Assembly (NCBI RefSeq): GCF_002873135.1
Contig: NZ_MCVI01000034.1
Location: forward strand, 1-64,000
DNA from: Shewanella sp. 10N.286.48.A6
Lineage (GTDB): Bacteria; Pseudomonadota; Gammaproteobacteria; Enterobacterales; Shewanellaceae
Length of the DNA stretch: 64,000 bases
Direction of reading: 5' to 3'
The position numbers and the translations under genes are program-made. Below are positions 9,667 to 21,100 of this stretch, piece by piece (the first letter of the stretch is position 1; every line of letters begins with the position of its first letter). The notes under the pieces were generated by a model. The model made no database searches. It was not told the origin of the DNA and worked only from the letters and a program-made list of their open reading frames with translations.

Positions 9667-10518
9667 ATGGCACTATTTTCATTGTTAATTGCAATTATGG
9701 TTGAGCGCTTAAAGCTGTTACCCGCACATTGGCAATTTGATGATTTACTTTCTAAATACCAGCAATTATTTTGGAAAGATAAAGCATTAGATTCTGCTGG
9801 CTGGGTTGCCTTTGTGGTGCTACTGCCAGCAATGACACTGTTTTTGGTGCTGCTGTTACTAGATGGTGTTTTTTTCGATGTGATCACCTTATTGATCTGG
9901 ATGCTGGTTTCGATTGTGTGCTTTAGCCACCAAAGCTTACGGGCGGCATTTAAAAAATATATGCTGGCGGCTTGTCGCGGCGATGTTCAAGCCTGTTATC
10001 ACCATGCAGAAAAGCTCGATTGCAGTGAATGTTTAGATGCGGTTGATGAAAAAGACTTAGGTCAGCAGATTGGTAAAACCGTGGCTTGGGTTAATTATCG
10101 CTATTATGGCGCGGTGGCATTATATCTGATTTGTTTTGGCCCTGTTGGCGCGGTGCTTTATTGTTCGGTGCGTTTTTATCAGCAATACAATCAGCAGCAG
10201 CAATTGGATATGCCATTTATTGATCAATTATTATTTTTATTCGATTGGTTACCGAGCCGAGTATTTAGCTTTGGGTTTGTATTAAGTGGTCACTTTGCTG
10301 CAGGTATTTCACAGTGGCGGAAGCAGGTTTTTAACCCTAATAATAGCGCCAAAAATATTGTTACCTATACCGCTTTAGCCGCTGAAGTGATGCCTGAGCA
10401 AAGCGATGCCCCTGTTTGCGCACAGCCCACATTGGCACTGCTTGCATTGAGCAAAAGAAACTTTATTTTACTGGTTACGGTATTATCGGTGCTGACTATA
10501 TTTGGTTTGGTTAGCTAA
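9667..10518 (+). CDS. ampE: AmpE, inner-membrane protein of the ampDE operon
   Basis: 283 residues with the conserved N-terminus MALFSLLIAIMVERLKLLP and membrane segments near residues 45-95, 125-145 and at the C-terminus. It belongs to the CobD/CbiB-like AmpE family. The biochemical role is not settled; it is linked with AmpD in beta-lactamase regulation. The start is supported by a GCAGAGG site just upstream. Co-transcription with ampD is likely. It has the expected length (E. coli AmpE 284). Confidence 0.9.
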   Translation: MALFSLLIAIMVERLKLLPAHWQFDDLLSKYQQLFWKDKALDSAGWVAFVVLLPAMTLFLVLLLLDGVFFDVITLLIWMLVSIVCFSHQSLRAAFKKYMLAACRGDVQACYHHAEKLDCSECLDAVDEKDLGQQIGKTVAWVNYRYYGAVALYLICFGPVGAVLYCSVRFYQQYNQQQQLDMPFIDQLLFLFDWLPSRVFSFGFVLSGHFAAGISQWRKQVFNPNNSAKNIVTYTALAAEVMPEQSDAPVCAQPTLALLALSKRNFILLVTVLSVLTIFGLVS

Positions 10519-10810
10519 TAAGTTTTAATTGCGGTGATGGGCGGCCTGAGCCGCCGAAATAATGATCATAAGTTAAAACAGTGTTTTTATAAATTGTGCT
10601 GTGTAAAACGGATTTTTATAGCTACAATCTAAGCTTAAAATGAGTTTGTTATAGCGATAATAAGGCAATCAATGCTTTAGCGCGATAACACCGAGATGGT
10701 CAAACCTCTTAGACGTTTTTTTTCGTTATGCTCTTGCTCAAAGTGCGTAGCGATGTTTGAAACCTTCAATTAACACCCATTCAACGCTCGTCTAACTAGA
10801 CATCAATTGT
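10519..10810. other. ampE-pdhR intergenic region
   Basis: Starts with a GC-rich hairpin GGCGGC-CTGA-GCCGCC at 10540-10555, a weak terminator candidate for ampDE because no T run follows. The rest is AT-rich with no recognisable gene. A 25-codon open frame at 10696-10773 has no ribosome site or family resemblance and is not called. Confidence 0.4.
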
Positions 10811-10857
10811 TTGATTTGATAAAGTGCGCTATATCATATAAATTGGTAAGACCAATT
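10811..10857 (+). promoter_or_regulatory. pdhR promoter with PdhR operator
   Basis: The perfect palindrome AATTGGTAAGACCAATT at 10841-10857 matches the known PdhR-binding consensus ATTGGTnnnACCAAT. It ends 21 bp before the pdhR start. A -10-like TATAAA at 10837-10842 touches its left edge, with TTGAT(A/T) -35-like boxes just upstream at 10811-10821, though the spacing is imperfect. PdhR bound here would block its own transcription and that of the aceEF genes downstream, and be released by pyruvate. The operator match is strong; the promoter boxes are inference. Confidence 0.85.
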
Positions 10858-10878
10858 GACAACGGAGCCGAGCCCCAA

Positions 10879-11631
10879 ATGGCTTATAGCAAAATAACTC
10901 AGCCTAAAATTTCAGATGTGATCATGGAGCAATTAGAGCGCATGATCCTCGAAGGAAGTTTACAGCCTGGGCAAAAATTACCGCCTGAGCGCGAGCTTGC
11001 TTTGCAATTTGAAGTGTCACGCCCTTCATTACGTGAAGCGATTCAAAAGTTAGAAGCCAAAGGCTTACTAATGCGCCGCCAAGGTGGCGGAACCTACGTT
11101 AAAGAACAACTTTGGCAAAGTCTTGCCGATCCTATCGTTGAATTAATGCATAACGACTCAGAAAGTCAGTACGACTTACTGGAGTTTCGTCATGCCACTG
11201 AAGGCATGATGGCTTATTTTGCTGCGCTGCGTGGTAATGATGCCGATATGCAAAGCATTAAACGTTCAATTAACGAAGTTGAAGCGGCTGTTGATGTAGA
11301 AGCACAGGCTGATGCCATTGTGCGTTTTTACCGTGCGGTAGCCGAAGCGTCACACAATGTGGCGATGTTACACCTTGTACTCAGTTTAACCCCTGTGCTG
11401 CACAAAAACGTGGCACAAAATTTAGAGCTTTTAAGCCGTCGCGAAGAAGCATCTACCATGGCGAATGAACATAGGCGAGCACTGCTTGCTGCCATTATTC
11501 GTCGTGATCCTGAAGCGGCACGTGAAGCCTCGAACGAACATTTAAGTTATATCGAGGAAGTCATGTTGTCAGTGAGGGAAGAAGACAGTCGGTTACAGCG
11601 TAGCTTGCGCCGCTTAAAAAGTGGTGTTTGA
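10879..11631 (+). CDS. pdhR: PdhR, pyruvate-sensing GntR-family repressor
   Basis: 250 residues beginning MAYSKITQPKISDVI, almost the same as the E. coli PdhR start. The GntR winged helix covers about residues 10-75 (KLPPERELALQFEVSRPSLREAI, the recognition region, then RRQGGGTYV). The FCD ligand domain follows to about residue 235. A longer open frame begins at 10807, but that would put the operator inside the gene, so 10879 is preferred. It represses the pdh genes in the absence of pyruvate. aceE starts 76 bp downstream on the same strand. Confidence 0.95.
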   Translation: MAYSKITQPKISDVIMEQLERMILEGSLQPGQKLPPERELALQFEVSRPSLREAIQKLEAKGLLMRRQGGGTYVKEQLWQSLADPIVELMHNDSESQYDLLEFRHATEGMMAYFAALRGNDADMQSIKRSINEVEAAVDVEAQADAIVRFYRAVAEASHNVAMLHLVLSLTPVLHKNVAQNLELLSRREEASTMANEHRRALLAAIIRRDPEAAREASNEHLSYIEEVMLSVREEDSRLQRSLRRLKSGV

Positions 11632-11707
11632 TACCGATTTATAATCAAACGCATTATAAATTTACCGAAACACATTAATTATCTGTATCTAGAGAAAGGA
11701 CAGCGAC

Positions 11708-14371
11708 ATGTCTGAAGGTATTCTACAAGACTTAGATCCATTAGAAACTCAAGAATGGGTAGATTCACTGCAAGCCGTATTAGAGCAAGAAGGCCCTGAA
11801 CGTGCACATTATCTACTTGAACAATTAATCGATAAAGCGCGCCGCAATGGTACACATTTACCATATAAAGCGACCACTGCTTATTTGAATACGATTCCAT
11901 CTGGTCAAGAGCCACATATGCCTGGTAATCAGGAAATGGAACGCCGCATTCGTGCTATCGTTCGTTGGAATGCACTTGCAATGGTATTACGTGGTTCTAA
12001 GAAAGATTTAGAGCTAGGTGGTCACATTTCAAGTTTTGCTTCTAGTGCGACTATTTATGATGTGTGTTTTAACCACTTCTTCCGCGCTCCAAATGAAAAA
12101 GACGGCGGCGATTTAGTTTATTATCAAGGGCATATTGCACCTGGTATTTATTCTCGTTCTTTCCTTGAAGGCCGCATCACTGAAGACCAAATGAATAATT
12201 TCCGTCAAGAAGTTGATGGTAAAGGTTTGTCTTCATACCCGCATCCCAAGTTAATGCCTGATTACTGGCAGTTCCCGACAGTATCTATGGGCTTAGGTCC
12301 TATTCAAGCGATTTATCAAGCACGTTTCCTTAAGTATTTGACTGACCGTGGTATTAAAGATTGCTCTGAGCAAACGGTTTACTGTTTCTTAGGTGATGGT
12401 GAGTGTGATGAGCCTGAAACATTAGGTGCAATCGGGCTTGCAGCTCGTGAAGAATTAGATAATTTATGTTTTATTGTTAACTGTAACTTACAGCGTCTTG
12501 ATGGCCCTGTACGTGGTAACGGTAAGATTATCCAAGAGCTTGAAGGCGAGTTCCGCGGCGCAGGATGGGAAGCTGTTAAAGTGATTTGGGGTCGCTACTG
12601 GGATCCATTACTTGCACGTGATACTAGCGGCAAGTTATTACAGTTAATGGAAGAAACCGTAGATGGTGAGTACCAGAACTGTAAAGCTAAAGGTGGCGCG
12701 TACACTCGTGAGCATTTCTTTGGCAAATACCCTGAAACCGCTGAAATGGTGGCTAACATGTCAGATGATGACATTTGGCGTTTAAACCGTGGTGGCCATG
12801 ATCCAGTTAAGATTTATGCTGCGCTGCAACATGCTAAAAACACTAAAGGCCGTCCTACAGTAATCCTTGCTAAAACAGTTAAAGGTTACGGAATGGGCGA
12901 TGCGGGCGAAGGTAAAAATATTGCCCACAACGTGAAGAAAATGGGCATTGAATCGCTTAAATACTTCCGTGATCGTTTTAATATCCCGATTAGCGATGAT
13001 CAGTTAGAAGATATTCCTTACTATCATCCTGGTGCTGATTCTGAAGAAGTTAAATACTTAAAAGAGCGCCGTGCTGCCCTTCATGGTGCTATGCCGAAGC
13101 GTCTTGAGAAGTTCTCTAAAGATATTGAAGTGCCGCCATTAAAGATCTTTGATTCAGTACTTAAAGGCTCAAATGGTCGTGAAATCTCAAGCACTATGTC
13201 ATTTGTGCGTATTTTAACGGCATTGCTTAAAGACAAGAAAATCGGCAAGCAAATCGTACCGATCATTCCTGATGAAGCGCGTACCTTTGGTATGGAAGGT
13301 TTATTCCGTCAAGTGGGTATTTACGCTCATGAAGGGCAAAAATACGAGCCACAAGATTCTGATCAAGTTGCTTACTACCGTGAAGATAAAACCGGTCAAG
13401 TATTGCAAGAAGGGATTAACGAGTTAGGTGCAATGTCATCTTGGGTTGCTGCGGCAACCAGTTACTCAGTTAACGATACCCCAATGATCCCGTTCTACAT
13501 CTACTACTCAATGTTTGGTTTCCAACGTATTGGTGACATGGCATGGGCTGCAGGTGATATGCGTGCTCGCGGCTTTATGGTCGGTGGTACTTCAGGTCGC
13601 ACAACCCTAAACGGTGAAGGCTTGCAGCATCAAGATGGTCATAGCCATGTATTAGCTAACACGATTCCTAACTGTATTTCTTATGACCCGACTTATGGTT
13701 ATGAAATCGCAGTGATTGTACAAGACGGTATTCGCCGCATGTATGGCGAGCAAGAAGACGTGTTCTACTACTTGACTACCATGAACGAAAACTATGAGCA
13801 GCTTGCGATGCCAGAAGGCAGCGAAGAAGGTATCGTTAAAGGTATTTATAAGCTTGAAACTCTTAAAGGTTCAGGTAAAGGCTCTGTACAGTTAATGGGT
13901 AGCGGCACGATTTTAGAGCAAGTACGCAAAGCGGCTGTGGCATTATCGAAAGACTTCGGTATTACTGCTGACGTTTACAGCGTGACTAGCTTCAATGAGC
14001 TAACCCGTGATGGTCAGGCTGCAGAGCGTTACAACATGCTGCACCCAACTGAAACGCCTAAAGTGCCTTATATTTCTGAAGTGTTATCAAGTGATGCGCC
14101 AGCTATTGTAGCAACGGATTACATGAAGATTTATGGTGAGCAATTACGTGCTTACATTCCAACTGATTATAAAGTACTAGGTACTGACGGCTTTGGCCGC
14201 AGTGATAGCCGTGAAAACTTACGTCACCATTTTGAAGTTGACGCTAAGTTCATTGTTATCGCGTCATTAAAAGCCCTTGTTGACCGTAAAGAGTTACCTG
14301 TAGAAGTGCTAACGAAAGCTATCACTGAATACGGTATCGACGTTGATAAGATCAATCCACAGTTCGCATAG
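11708..14371 (+). CDS. aceE: AceE, pyruvate dehydrogenase E1 component
   Basis: Thiamine-diphosphate enzyme that decarboxylates pyruvate and transfers the acetyl group to lipoyl groups on AceF. 887 residues, the same as the homodimeric E. coli E1. The thiamine-binding motif starts with GDGECDEPE near residue 229 and ends at NCNLQ; the active-site loop [18 protein letters not shown] and transketolase-like C-terminal domain are intact. The ATG follows GAGAAAGGACAGCGAC, a good ribosome site. aceF starts 11 bp after the stop, so the two are co-translated from the PdhR-controlled transcript. Confidence 0.97.
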   Translation: MSEGILQDLDPLETQEWVDSLQAVLEQEGPERAHYLLEQLIDKARRNGTHLPYKATTAYLNTIPSGQEPHMPGNQEMERRIRAIVRWNALAMVLRGSKKDLELGGHISSFASSATIYDVCFNHFFRAPNEKDGGDLVYYQGHIAPGIYSRSFLEGRITEDQMNNFRQEVDGKGLSSYPHPKLMPDYWQFPTVSMGLGPIQAIYQARFLKYLTDRGIKDCSEQTVYCFLGDGECDEPETLGAIGLAAREELDNLCFIVNCNLQRLDGPVRGNGKIIQELEGEFRGAGWEAVKVIWGRYWDPLLARDTSGKLLQLMEETVDGEYQNCKAKGGAYTREHFFGKYPETAEMVANMSDDDIWRLNRGGHDPVKIYAALQHAKNTKGRPTVILAKTVKGYGMGDAGEGKNIAHNVKKMGIESLKYFRDRFNIPISDDQLEDIPYYHPGADSEEVKYLKERRAALHGAMPKRLEKFSKDIEVPPLKIFDSVLKGSNGREISSTMSFVRILTALLKDKKIGKQIVPIIPDEARTFGMEGLFRQVGIYAHEGQKYEPQDSDQVAYYREDKTGQVLQEGINELGAMSSWVAAATSYSVNDTPMIPFYIYYSMFGFQRIGDMAWAAGDMRARGFMVGGTSGRTTLNGEGLQHQDGHSHVLANTIPNCISYDPTYGYEIAVIVQDGIRRMYGEQEDVFYYLTTMNENYEQLAMPEGSEEGIVKGIYKLETLKGSGKGSVQLMGSGTILEQVRKAAVALSKDFGITADVYSVTSFNELTRDGQAAERYNMLHPTETPKVPYISEVLSSDAPAIVATDYMKIYGEQLRAYIPTDYKVLGTDGFGRSDSRENLRHHFEVDAKFIVIASLKALVDRKELPVEVLTKAITEYGIDVDKINPQFA

Positions 14372-14382
14372 GGAGAAACAAA

Positions 14383-16365
14383 ATGGCTGAATTAAAAGAA
14401 GTTTTGGTTCCTAACCTTGATACTGATGCTGTGCAGGTTATTGAGATCTGTGCTGAGATTGGTGAAGTGCTTGAAAAAGAAGCATCAATCATCACAGTTG
14501 AAACGGATAAAGCGACTATGGATATTCCAGCACCCTTTGCTGGGAAATTAGTTGAACTGAAAGTGGCTGTGGGCGATAGCGTTTCTGAAGGCTCGCTAAT
14601 TGCGGTACTTTCTGTAGAAGCGGCTGGCGATGCGCCAGCGCCTGCAGCTGAAGTGGCTGCACCGGTAGCGGCGCCTGTTCAAGCCGCTGCTGCTCAAACC
14701 GCGGCTCCAGTAGCAGAAGCGCCAGCAACCGTTGCGGGTGGCACTGAAGTTATTGAAGTGCATGTGCCTGATATTGGTGATGCTGATAATGTTGATATTA
14801 TCGAAGTGTTAGTGAGTGTGGGTGAAACCATTGAAGCTGACACAGGGCTTATTACCTTAGAAACTGATAAAGCAACCATGGAAGTGCCTGCGCCAACCGC
14901 AGGTGTGGTGAAAGAACTTAAAGTGAACGTTGGCGACAAGGTTTCACAAGGCTCTTTAGTGCTGATGCTTGAAGTAGGCACTAGTGCTAGTGCGCCTGTT
15001 GCTGAAGCAGTATCAGCGCCTGCAGCAAGCTCTGCTCCTGCAACATCGGTTGTTGAAGTTAAAGAAGTTGCAGTACCAGATATTGGTGATGCCTCTGATG
15101 TAGATGTGATTGAAGTGTTAGTTGCTGTTGGCGATATGCTTGACGTGGATACAGGTTTAATTACCTTAGAAACCGATAAAGCCACCATGGAAGTACCAGC
15201 GCCATTTGCCGGAAAACTGGTTGGTTTAACGGTTAATGTTGGCGATAAAGTATCTCAAGGTAGCATTATTGCTACGGTTGAGACGCAATCAACCGTACCA
15301 GCGGCTCCATTGCAAGCCGCTCCGGCAGCTAGTGCTCCTGCAGTTACTGCAGCAACACCAGCACCAGTTACCGCTGCGCCAGCAAGTAAGCCGCCTGTGC
15401 CGCATCATCCAAGTGCTGGTAGCCAACCTAAAACCGGTGCTGTACATGCATCACCTGCAGTTCGCCGCTTAGCGCGCGAATTTGGCGCTGATTTAACCCA
15501 AGTGAAAGGCTCTGGCCGTAAAGGACGTATTCTGAAAGAAGACGTTCAAGCCTTCATTAAATATGAACTTAGCCGACCTAAAGCGAGTGCTGCCACAGCG
15601 GTTGCTGGTGGCGCGGGTGGTTTGAATGTGATTGCAGCGCCTAAAGTTGATTTCAGTAAGTTTGGTGAAGTGGAAGAAGTGCCATTAAGCCGTATCCAGA
15701 AAATTTCTGGACCTAACTTGCATCGTAACTGGGTGACGATTCCACATGTGACCCAATTTGATGAAGCTGATATCACTGAATTAGAAGCATTCCGTAAAGA
15801 ACAAAATACACTTGCAGCTAAGAAGAAAGCGGATTACAAAATTACTCCGTTAGTATTTATGATGAAAGCCGTGGCGAAAACACTGGCTGAATTCCCTGTA
15901 TTTAACTCAAGTTTAAGCCCTGATGGCGAGTCGTTAATCCAGAAGAAATATTTCCATATTGGTGTAGCGGTTGATACGCCAAACGGATTAATGGTGCCAG
16001 TGGTTCGTGATGTCGATAAGAAAGGCATTGTAGAGCTTTCTCGTGAGTTAACGGATATTTCAATTCGTGCCCGTGATGGCAAGCTGAAGTCAGCAGACAT
16101 GCAAGGTAGCTGTTTTACTATCTCTAGTTTAGGTGGCATTGGTGGTACAGCATTTACCCCAATCGTTAACTATCCTGATGTGGCTATTCTTGGGGTATCA
16201 AAATCAGAAATGAAGCCGAAGTGGAATGGCACTGATTTTGAACCTAAGTTGATGTTGCCACTATCGTTATCATACGACCACCGTGTGATTGATGGGGCAA
16301 TGGCTGCCAGATTTAGCGTGACATTATCAAGCATTCTTAGCGATATTCGTACGCTAATTTTGTAA
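14383..16365 (+). CDS. aceF: AceF, dihydrolipoyl acetyltransferase (E2), three lipoyl domains
   Basis: Core of the pyruvate dehydrogenase complex; moves acetyl groups from E1 to CoA. 660 residues: three lipoyl domains with acceptor lysines at 43, 163 and 266 (each in ETDKATM), joined by Ala/Pro-rich flexible linkers; a peripheral subunit-binding domain at about 355-391; and the catalytic domain ending with SYDHRVIDG, which holds the His/Asp active-site pair near residues 632-636. Domains 2 and 3 (IPDIGDA-type) are closer to each other than to domain 1. The GGAGAAACAAA site precedes the ATG. Confidence 0.97.
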   Translation: MAELKEVLVPNLDTDAVQVIEICAEIGEVLEKEASIITVETDKATMDIPAPFAGKLVELKVAVGDSVSEGSLIAVLSVEAAGDAPAPAAEVAAPVAAPVQAAAAQTAAPVAEAPATVAGGTEVIEVHVPDIGDADNVDIIEVLVSVGETIEADTGLITLETDKATMEVPAPTAGVVKELKVNVGDKVSQGSLVLMLEVGTSASAPVAEAVSAPAASSAPATSVVEVKEVAVPDIGDASDVDVIEVLVAVGDMLDVDTGLITLETDKATMEVPAPFAGKLVGLTVNVGDKVSQGSIIATVETQSTVPAAPLQAAPAASAPAVTAATPAPVTAAPASKPPVPHHPSAGSQPKTGAVHASPAVRRLAREFGADLTQVKGSGRKGRILKEDVQAFIKYELSRPKASAATAVAGGAGGLNVIAAPKVDFSKFGEVEEVPLSRIQKISGPNLHRNWVTIPHVTQFDEADITELEAFRKEQNTLAAKKKADYKITPLVFMMKAVAKTLAEFPVFNSSLSPDGESLIQKKYFHIGVAVDTPNGLMVPVVRDVDKKGIVELSRELTDISIRARDGKLKSADMQGSCFTISSLGGIGGTAFTPIVNYPDVAILGVSKSEMKPKWNGTDFEPKLMLPLSLSYDHRVIDGAMAARFSVTLSSILSDIRTLIL

Positions 16366-16367
16366 AC

Positions 16368-16398
16368 AAAAAGGCTGCTCATATTGAGCGGCCTTTTT
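16368..16398 (+). terminator. aceF terminator
   Basis: Arms GGCTGCTC and GAGCGGCC (one G-T pair) around a 5-base loop, flanked by A5 and T5. It lies three bases past the aceF stop codon and separates aceEF from lpdA, which therefore probably also has its own promoter in 16399-16510, as in E. coli. Confidence 0.85.
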
Positions 16399-16523
16399 AT
16401 TCTTATCACTAGGATTGTGATCAGTATCAAACAAAGGGTAAAATGCGGCCACCTTACAAGATTTGACCACATTTTGCAGTTTGGACGGTTTTTCCGCCAA
16501 CGATAGATAAAATAGAGGAAAAC

Positions 16524-17954
16524 ATGAGTAACGAAATCAAAACTCAGGTAGTAGTACTAGGTGCCGGCCCAGCAGGTTATTCAGCAGCTTTCCGCGCTGC
16601 AGATTTAGGTCTAGAGACTGTGATTGTAGAACGTTTTAGCACCCTTGGTGGTGTATGTTTGAACGTGGGTTGTATCCCATCAAAAGCACTTTTACACGTC
16701 TCTAAAGTCATTGAAGAAGCTAAAGCCGTTGCCGATCACGGTGTTGTTTTTGGTGAGCCTAAAATTGATTTAGACAAGTTACGCGGCTTTAAAGAAAAAG
16801 TAGTAGGTCAACTGACTGGCGGTTTAGGCGGAATGTCTAAAATGCGTAAAGTTGATGTGGTAAATGGTTTAGGTAAATTCACTAGCCCAAATACAATGGA
16901 AGTGACAGCTGAAGATGGCACTGTAACAGTGGTTAACTTTGACAATGCCATTATTGCAGCGGGTTCTCGTCCAATTAAACTGCCATTTATCCCACATGAA
17001 GACCCACGTATTTGGGATTCAACTGATGCTTTAGAACTGAAAGAAGTTCCTGAAAAGTTATTAGTGATGGGCGGCGGTATTATCGGCCTAGAAATGGGTA
17101 CGGTTTACTCGTCTTTAGGTAGCCAAATTGACGTAGTTGAAATGTTCGACCAAGTTATTCCTGCTGCTGATAAAGATATCGTTCGAATTTATACTAAAAA
17201 GATTAAGAAGAAGTTTAACTTAATCTTAGAAACCAAAGTAACTGCAGTTGAAGCGAAAGAAGACGGCATTTATGTTTCTATGGAAGGTAAGAAAGCCCCA
17301 TCTGAGCCAGTTCGTTACGACGCAGTATTAGTTGCTATTGGTCGTACACCAAACGGGAAAGGCCTAGACGCTGAAAAAGCTGGCGTAAATGTAGATGAGC
17401 GTGGCTTTATCAATGTTGATAAGCAAATGCGTACTAACGTACCTAATATCTTCGCTATCGGTGATATCGTTGGCCAACCAATGCTTGCGCACAAAGGTGT
17501 GCATGAAGGTCATGTTGCTGCTGAAGTTATTTCTGGTCTTAAGCACTTCTTTGACCCTAAAGTTATTCCTTCAATTGCATACACAGACCCTGAAGTCGCG
17601 TGGGTTGGTCTTACTGAGAAAGAAGCCAAAGAGCAGGGCGTAGCCTATGAAACTGCATCATTCCCATGGGCTGCAAGTGGCCGCGCAATTGCTTCTGATG
17701 CAAGTGACGGTATGACCAAGCTCATCTTCGATAAAGAAACTCATCGCGTTATCGGTGGTGCTATCGTTGGTGTTAATGGCGGTGAATTACTTGGCGAAAT
17801 CGGCCTAGCAATTGAAATGGGTTGTGATGCTGAAGATTTAGCCTTAACCATCCATGCTCACCCAACGTTACATGAATCTGTAGGTCTTGCGGCTGAAGTT
17901 TATGAAGGTTCAATTACTGATTTGCCAAACCCGAAGGCAAAAAAGAAAAAGTAA
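16524..17954 (+). CDS. lpdA: LpdA, dihydrolipoamide dehydrogenase (E3)
   Basis: FAD-containing E3 that reoxidises dihydrolipoyl groups and reduces NAD. It serves the pyruvate and 2-oxoglutarate dehydrogenase complexes and glycine cleavage. 476 residues: FAD fold GAGPAGYSAA at 13-22, redox-active Cys45 and Cys50 in GGVCLNVGCIPSK, NAD-binding GGGIIGLEMG, and the catalytic HAHPTLHE near residue 445. The start follows AGAGGAAAAC. It lies 158 bp after aceF behind a terminator, so it is likely read both with aceEF and alone. Confidence 0.97.
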   Translation: MSNEIKTQVVVLGAGPAGYSAAFRAADLGLETVIVERFSTLGGVCLNVGCIPSKALLHVSKVIEEAKAVADHGVVFGEPKIDLDKLRGFKEKVVGQLTGGLGGMSKMRKVDVVNGLGKFTSPNTMEVTAEDGTVTVVNFDNAIIAAGSRPIKLPFIPHEDPRIWDSTDALELKEVPEKLLVMGGGIIGLEMGTVYSSLGSQIDVVEMFDQVIPAADKDIVRIYTKKIKKKFNLILETKVTAVEAKEDGIYVSMEGKKAPSEPVRYDAVLVAIGRTPNGKGLDAEKAGVNVDERGFINVDKQMRTNVPNIFAIGDIVGQPMLAHKGVHEGHVAAEVISGLKHFFDPKVIPSIAYTDPEVAWVGLTEKEAKEQGVAYETASFPWAASGRAIASDASDGMTKLIFDKETHRVIGGAIVGVNGGELLGEIGLAIEMGCDAEDLALTIHAHPTLHESVGLAAEVYEGSITDLPNPKAKKKK

Positions 17955-17982
17955 CATGTAGCTATTTGTAGCAATTTGTATC

Positions 17983-18004
17983 AAAGCACCTTTCGAGGTG
18001 CTTT
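17983..18004 (+). terminator. lpdA terminator
   Basis: Nine-base arms AAAGCACCT and AGGTGCTTT with a TTCG tetraloop, then a T run, 28 bp after the lpdA stop. A textbook intrinsic terminator. Confidence 0.92.
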
Positions 18005-18148
18005 TTTTTGCTCTAAATTTACTTTTAGGTGATATATTCAAATATTGTATTAAATTTAATTGTTTTTGTTGTTGCAGGCATAAAGCCATATAGGTTCACA
18101 TAGAAGCGCTTAGCATAATAAAATCAATAAAAGAGTAACCCAGTCATA

Positions 18149-21100
18149 ATGATAAAAGGAATTAAATCGTTTCTCACCTTGGTCGTTCTTACCCTTAGTT
18201 GCAGCTTTCCAAGCGTGGCTGACGATCTTGTCCAACGTTTATTTAATATCAAAGATGGCCTGGTTAATTACACTATCAATGACATTGCATTTGATGATTA
18301 TGGCTATGTTTGGCTGGCAACTGAGCAGGGAGCATTTCGTGTTAGCGATACTGTTACCCGCCGCATTGATCAACCTGATAGTGATAATGCATTAGCTGCA
18401 GAAAACATTCATCTTATCGCTAAGGTGACTTCTCAGCGCCTTCTAGTCGCTTCTGGCACATCGCTTTACCTCTACGATATTAAACTCAATCGTTTTTCAG
18501 ATGACATTATTGCCGGCCTCATAACTAGTGATGATTCTATTGTTGACGAAACACGTCTAGATAATGGTAACTTAATTCTGCTTACCCGTTTAGGTCAGGT
18601 GCTTGAGTTTGATGTGAATTCATTGTCAATCTCAGCGCTAACAGCCCAAGAATTGGATAAGACATTGCAATGGAATAGTGTTAATCAGCTAAGTGATGGC
18701 CGCTATATTTACTCATCCGCCTATGAAGTTGTGATAAAAAATGCCTGGGGCGAATTGATAAAACAAGTTAAGCGACCTATAGATAATATGTTGATTAAAA
18801 AGCTATTTGTAGATGCTGAACAGCGTATTTGGATCTTAAGTAACAAAGGCTTATATGAGCTAACCCTTCAAAGCTATCGGATGACTGCTACCACTGCGCT
18901 TCCTTTTGATATTCGTGGCGCGGTTGAAGGTAGTCGTGGTCATTTGTGGCTTTATACCAGAAGTGGGCTATTTTCATGGGATAAGCAATCATCGAAGGCA
19001 ATTTCATATAAAGAGGAATTAAAAAATGATGCTGACGTTGATTATATCGACGATATGGCTGTTGATGACGATGGTTTAATTTGGCTTGGCGGCGCAGGCG
19101 AAGGTTTAGCGTTACTGGCAATAGCTCCTGAATTTTTATTGGAAAGTTACACTCATTCATCAACTTATCAAATTGAAGATGACATGATTTGGAGTATTTA
19201 TGCCGAGCAAGATAAAGTTTGGCTCGGCGGTGATGGTGGCTTGACCATTGTTGATAAATCAACCAAGACTTCAAAATATCTTATCCCTGCAGGCTTTGAA
19301 GCGAGAGATTCAATTTACGGCGTTAATGAGCTTGATAATCAGCATATTGTGGTAACAACAACCAGTGGACTGTTTGTCATTAATAAACAAACTGATCAGC
19401 AAGTTGATTTTAGCCATTTTGCTGCATCAAGTGACTCGCTAAAAGGTAAATTGTTATTTAACTCCTATGCAGACCCACTGTTTAGCGGCAGGGTTTGGTG
19501 GGGAGCAGATAATGATGTTTATTATTGGCAGCCAGGGTTAGACAATATCGTCACTGTGTCACCGACAGAGCATATTCTTCTATCCCACTCAGTGAACATT
19601 CGAAGTTTTTTCCGTGAAAATCATGATCGTCTGTGGATCGGTGGCGCAGGTCTATTTGGCTATATAGATAGCAATAATAATGTCACTTCATTAAACGCAG
19701 CGTTAGGCATTAACCACAAGGATATTATGATTACTAATATCCACCAAGTTGATAATACAACCCTGTGGTTAGGGACTCGCCAAAATGGGGTCATTGTTTT
19801 TGACACCCAAACCCATGAGATTTCATCCATGAGTGACTATTGGCATGTTGATTGCCCGACGATTTACTTTATCGAGCAAACTGAAAAAGATCATTTGGTT
19901 GGCTGCAGCTCTTCGGTCATTAGACAAAATAAACAGACAAAAGCCATTGATGTATTTTTTACTAGCGATGGATTTATTGGTAATGAGTTTAATGAGTCAG
20001 CAGCTTATTATGACCCTAATGCAGGCTTATATATTGGCGGCCCTAATGGGGCGATGTTAGTTGATATTGATAAGCTTGCACCTCGAGTAAGTAATGATGC
20101 TATCGCCCTTGAGTCCATTGCGATTTACTATGAGGACAATACAGAGTATCACTTGATACCTGAATCCTTTAACTTAGTGCGCCCTGGGGCTAACTTAATC
20201 AGTTTTCAAATAACCACTTTCGACTACGTGAATGAAACGCCAATCAGCTTAAAGTACCGTTTGCTTCATGAGCATAATAGCTTAGATAGCCAGTATATTT
20301 ATCTGCAAGGCCAAACTCAGATTAATATTGCTGACTTAAAAGCGGGTGAATATACCCTAGAGCTATTGCATAAACAGCATGGGGTGTGGGCAAGCAGTCC
20401 GTTTCAATTTAGTTTTAAGGTTGAACAATTTTGGTGGGCGTCACAGTGGTTTAAAGCCTTAGTGCTTTTTGCCATTCTTTTTGGGGTATTTACCTCTTTA
20501 TGGCTTCGTAAAAAACAAATAAACCGTGTTATTGGTATTAATCAGGCATTAAGGGAAAGTGAAGACAAATTACGTCAATCACTGCGCGGTAGCGATTCAG
20601 ATTTATGGGAGTGGCAAGCTAGCACTAACCAAATCCAATTTGATAATAAATCGGGTCTGTTGGGTGAGAGAAGAAAGTTATCTTATCTCGTGCCTGATAT
20701 ACCGATTGTTGCCGCCGATAAAGATAACCTCCAGCAGCAATGGCGAGCTTTGTTAAAGGGCGATAAAGAAACCATTGATGTAGAATTTAGGTATCACCGT
20801 GGTGAAGAGGCTATTGGTTGGCTGCGCATCAGAGGCCGCGCAGTTACCCGCAATCAGACTACAGGGCAATTAGAGCAAGTTGCCGGTATTTATACTGAGG
20901 TGTCTGAGCAACGTGAGCTTCAAAATGAAATTGATTTGTTTGCCAAGGCATTTGAAAACACCTCAGAAGGCATGTTAATTCTTGATAGTCGCAAGCGGGT
21001 GAAATTACTAAATACCGCAGCTGCAACTATCTTTACCAGCAAGCATGAAGCACTTGATGGAAGGGGGTTTGAGTCATTATTGTATGTGGATCATGGCTCC

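Noticed and set aside
10696..10773. Short Cys-containing open frame of 25 codons upstream of pdhR
   Set aside because: No ribosome site, no family resemblance, and it ends well before the PdhR-controlled promoter; likely chance.
14694..15188. Long minus-strand open frame inside aceF
   Set aside because: Mirror of the repetitive Ala/Pro-rich lipoyl-domain coding DNA; composition is Ser/Thr/Ala-rich with no start signal. Shadow of aceF.
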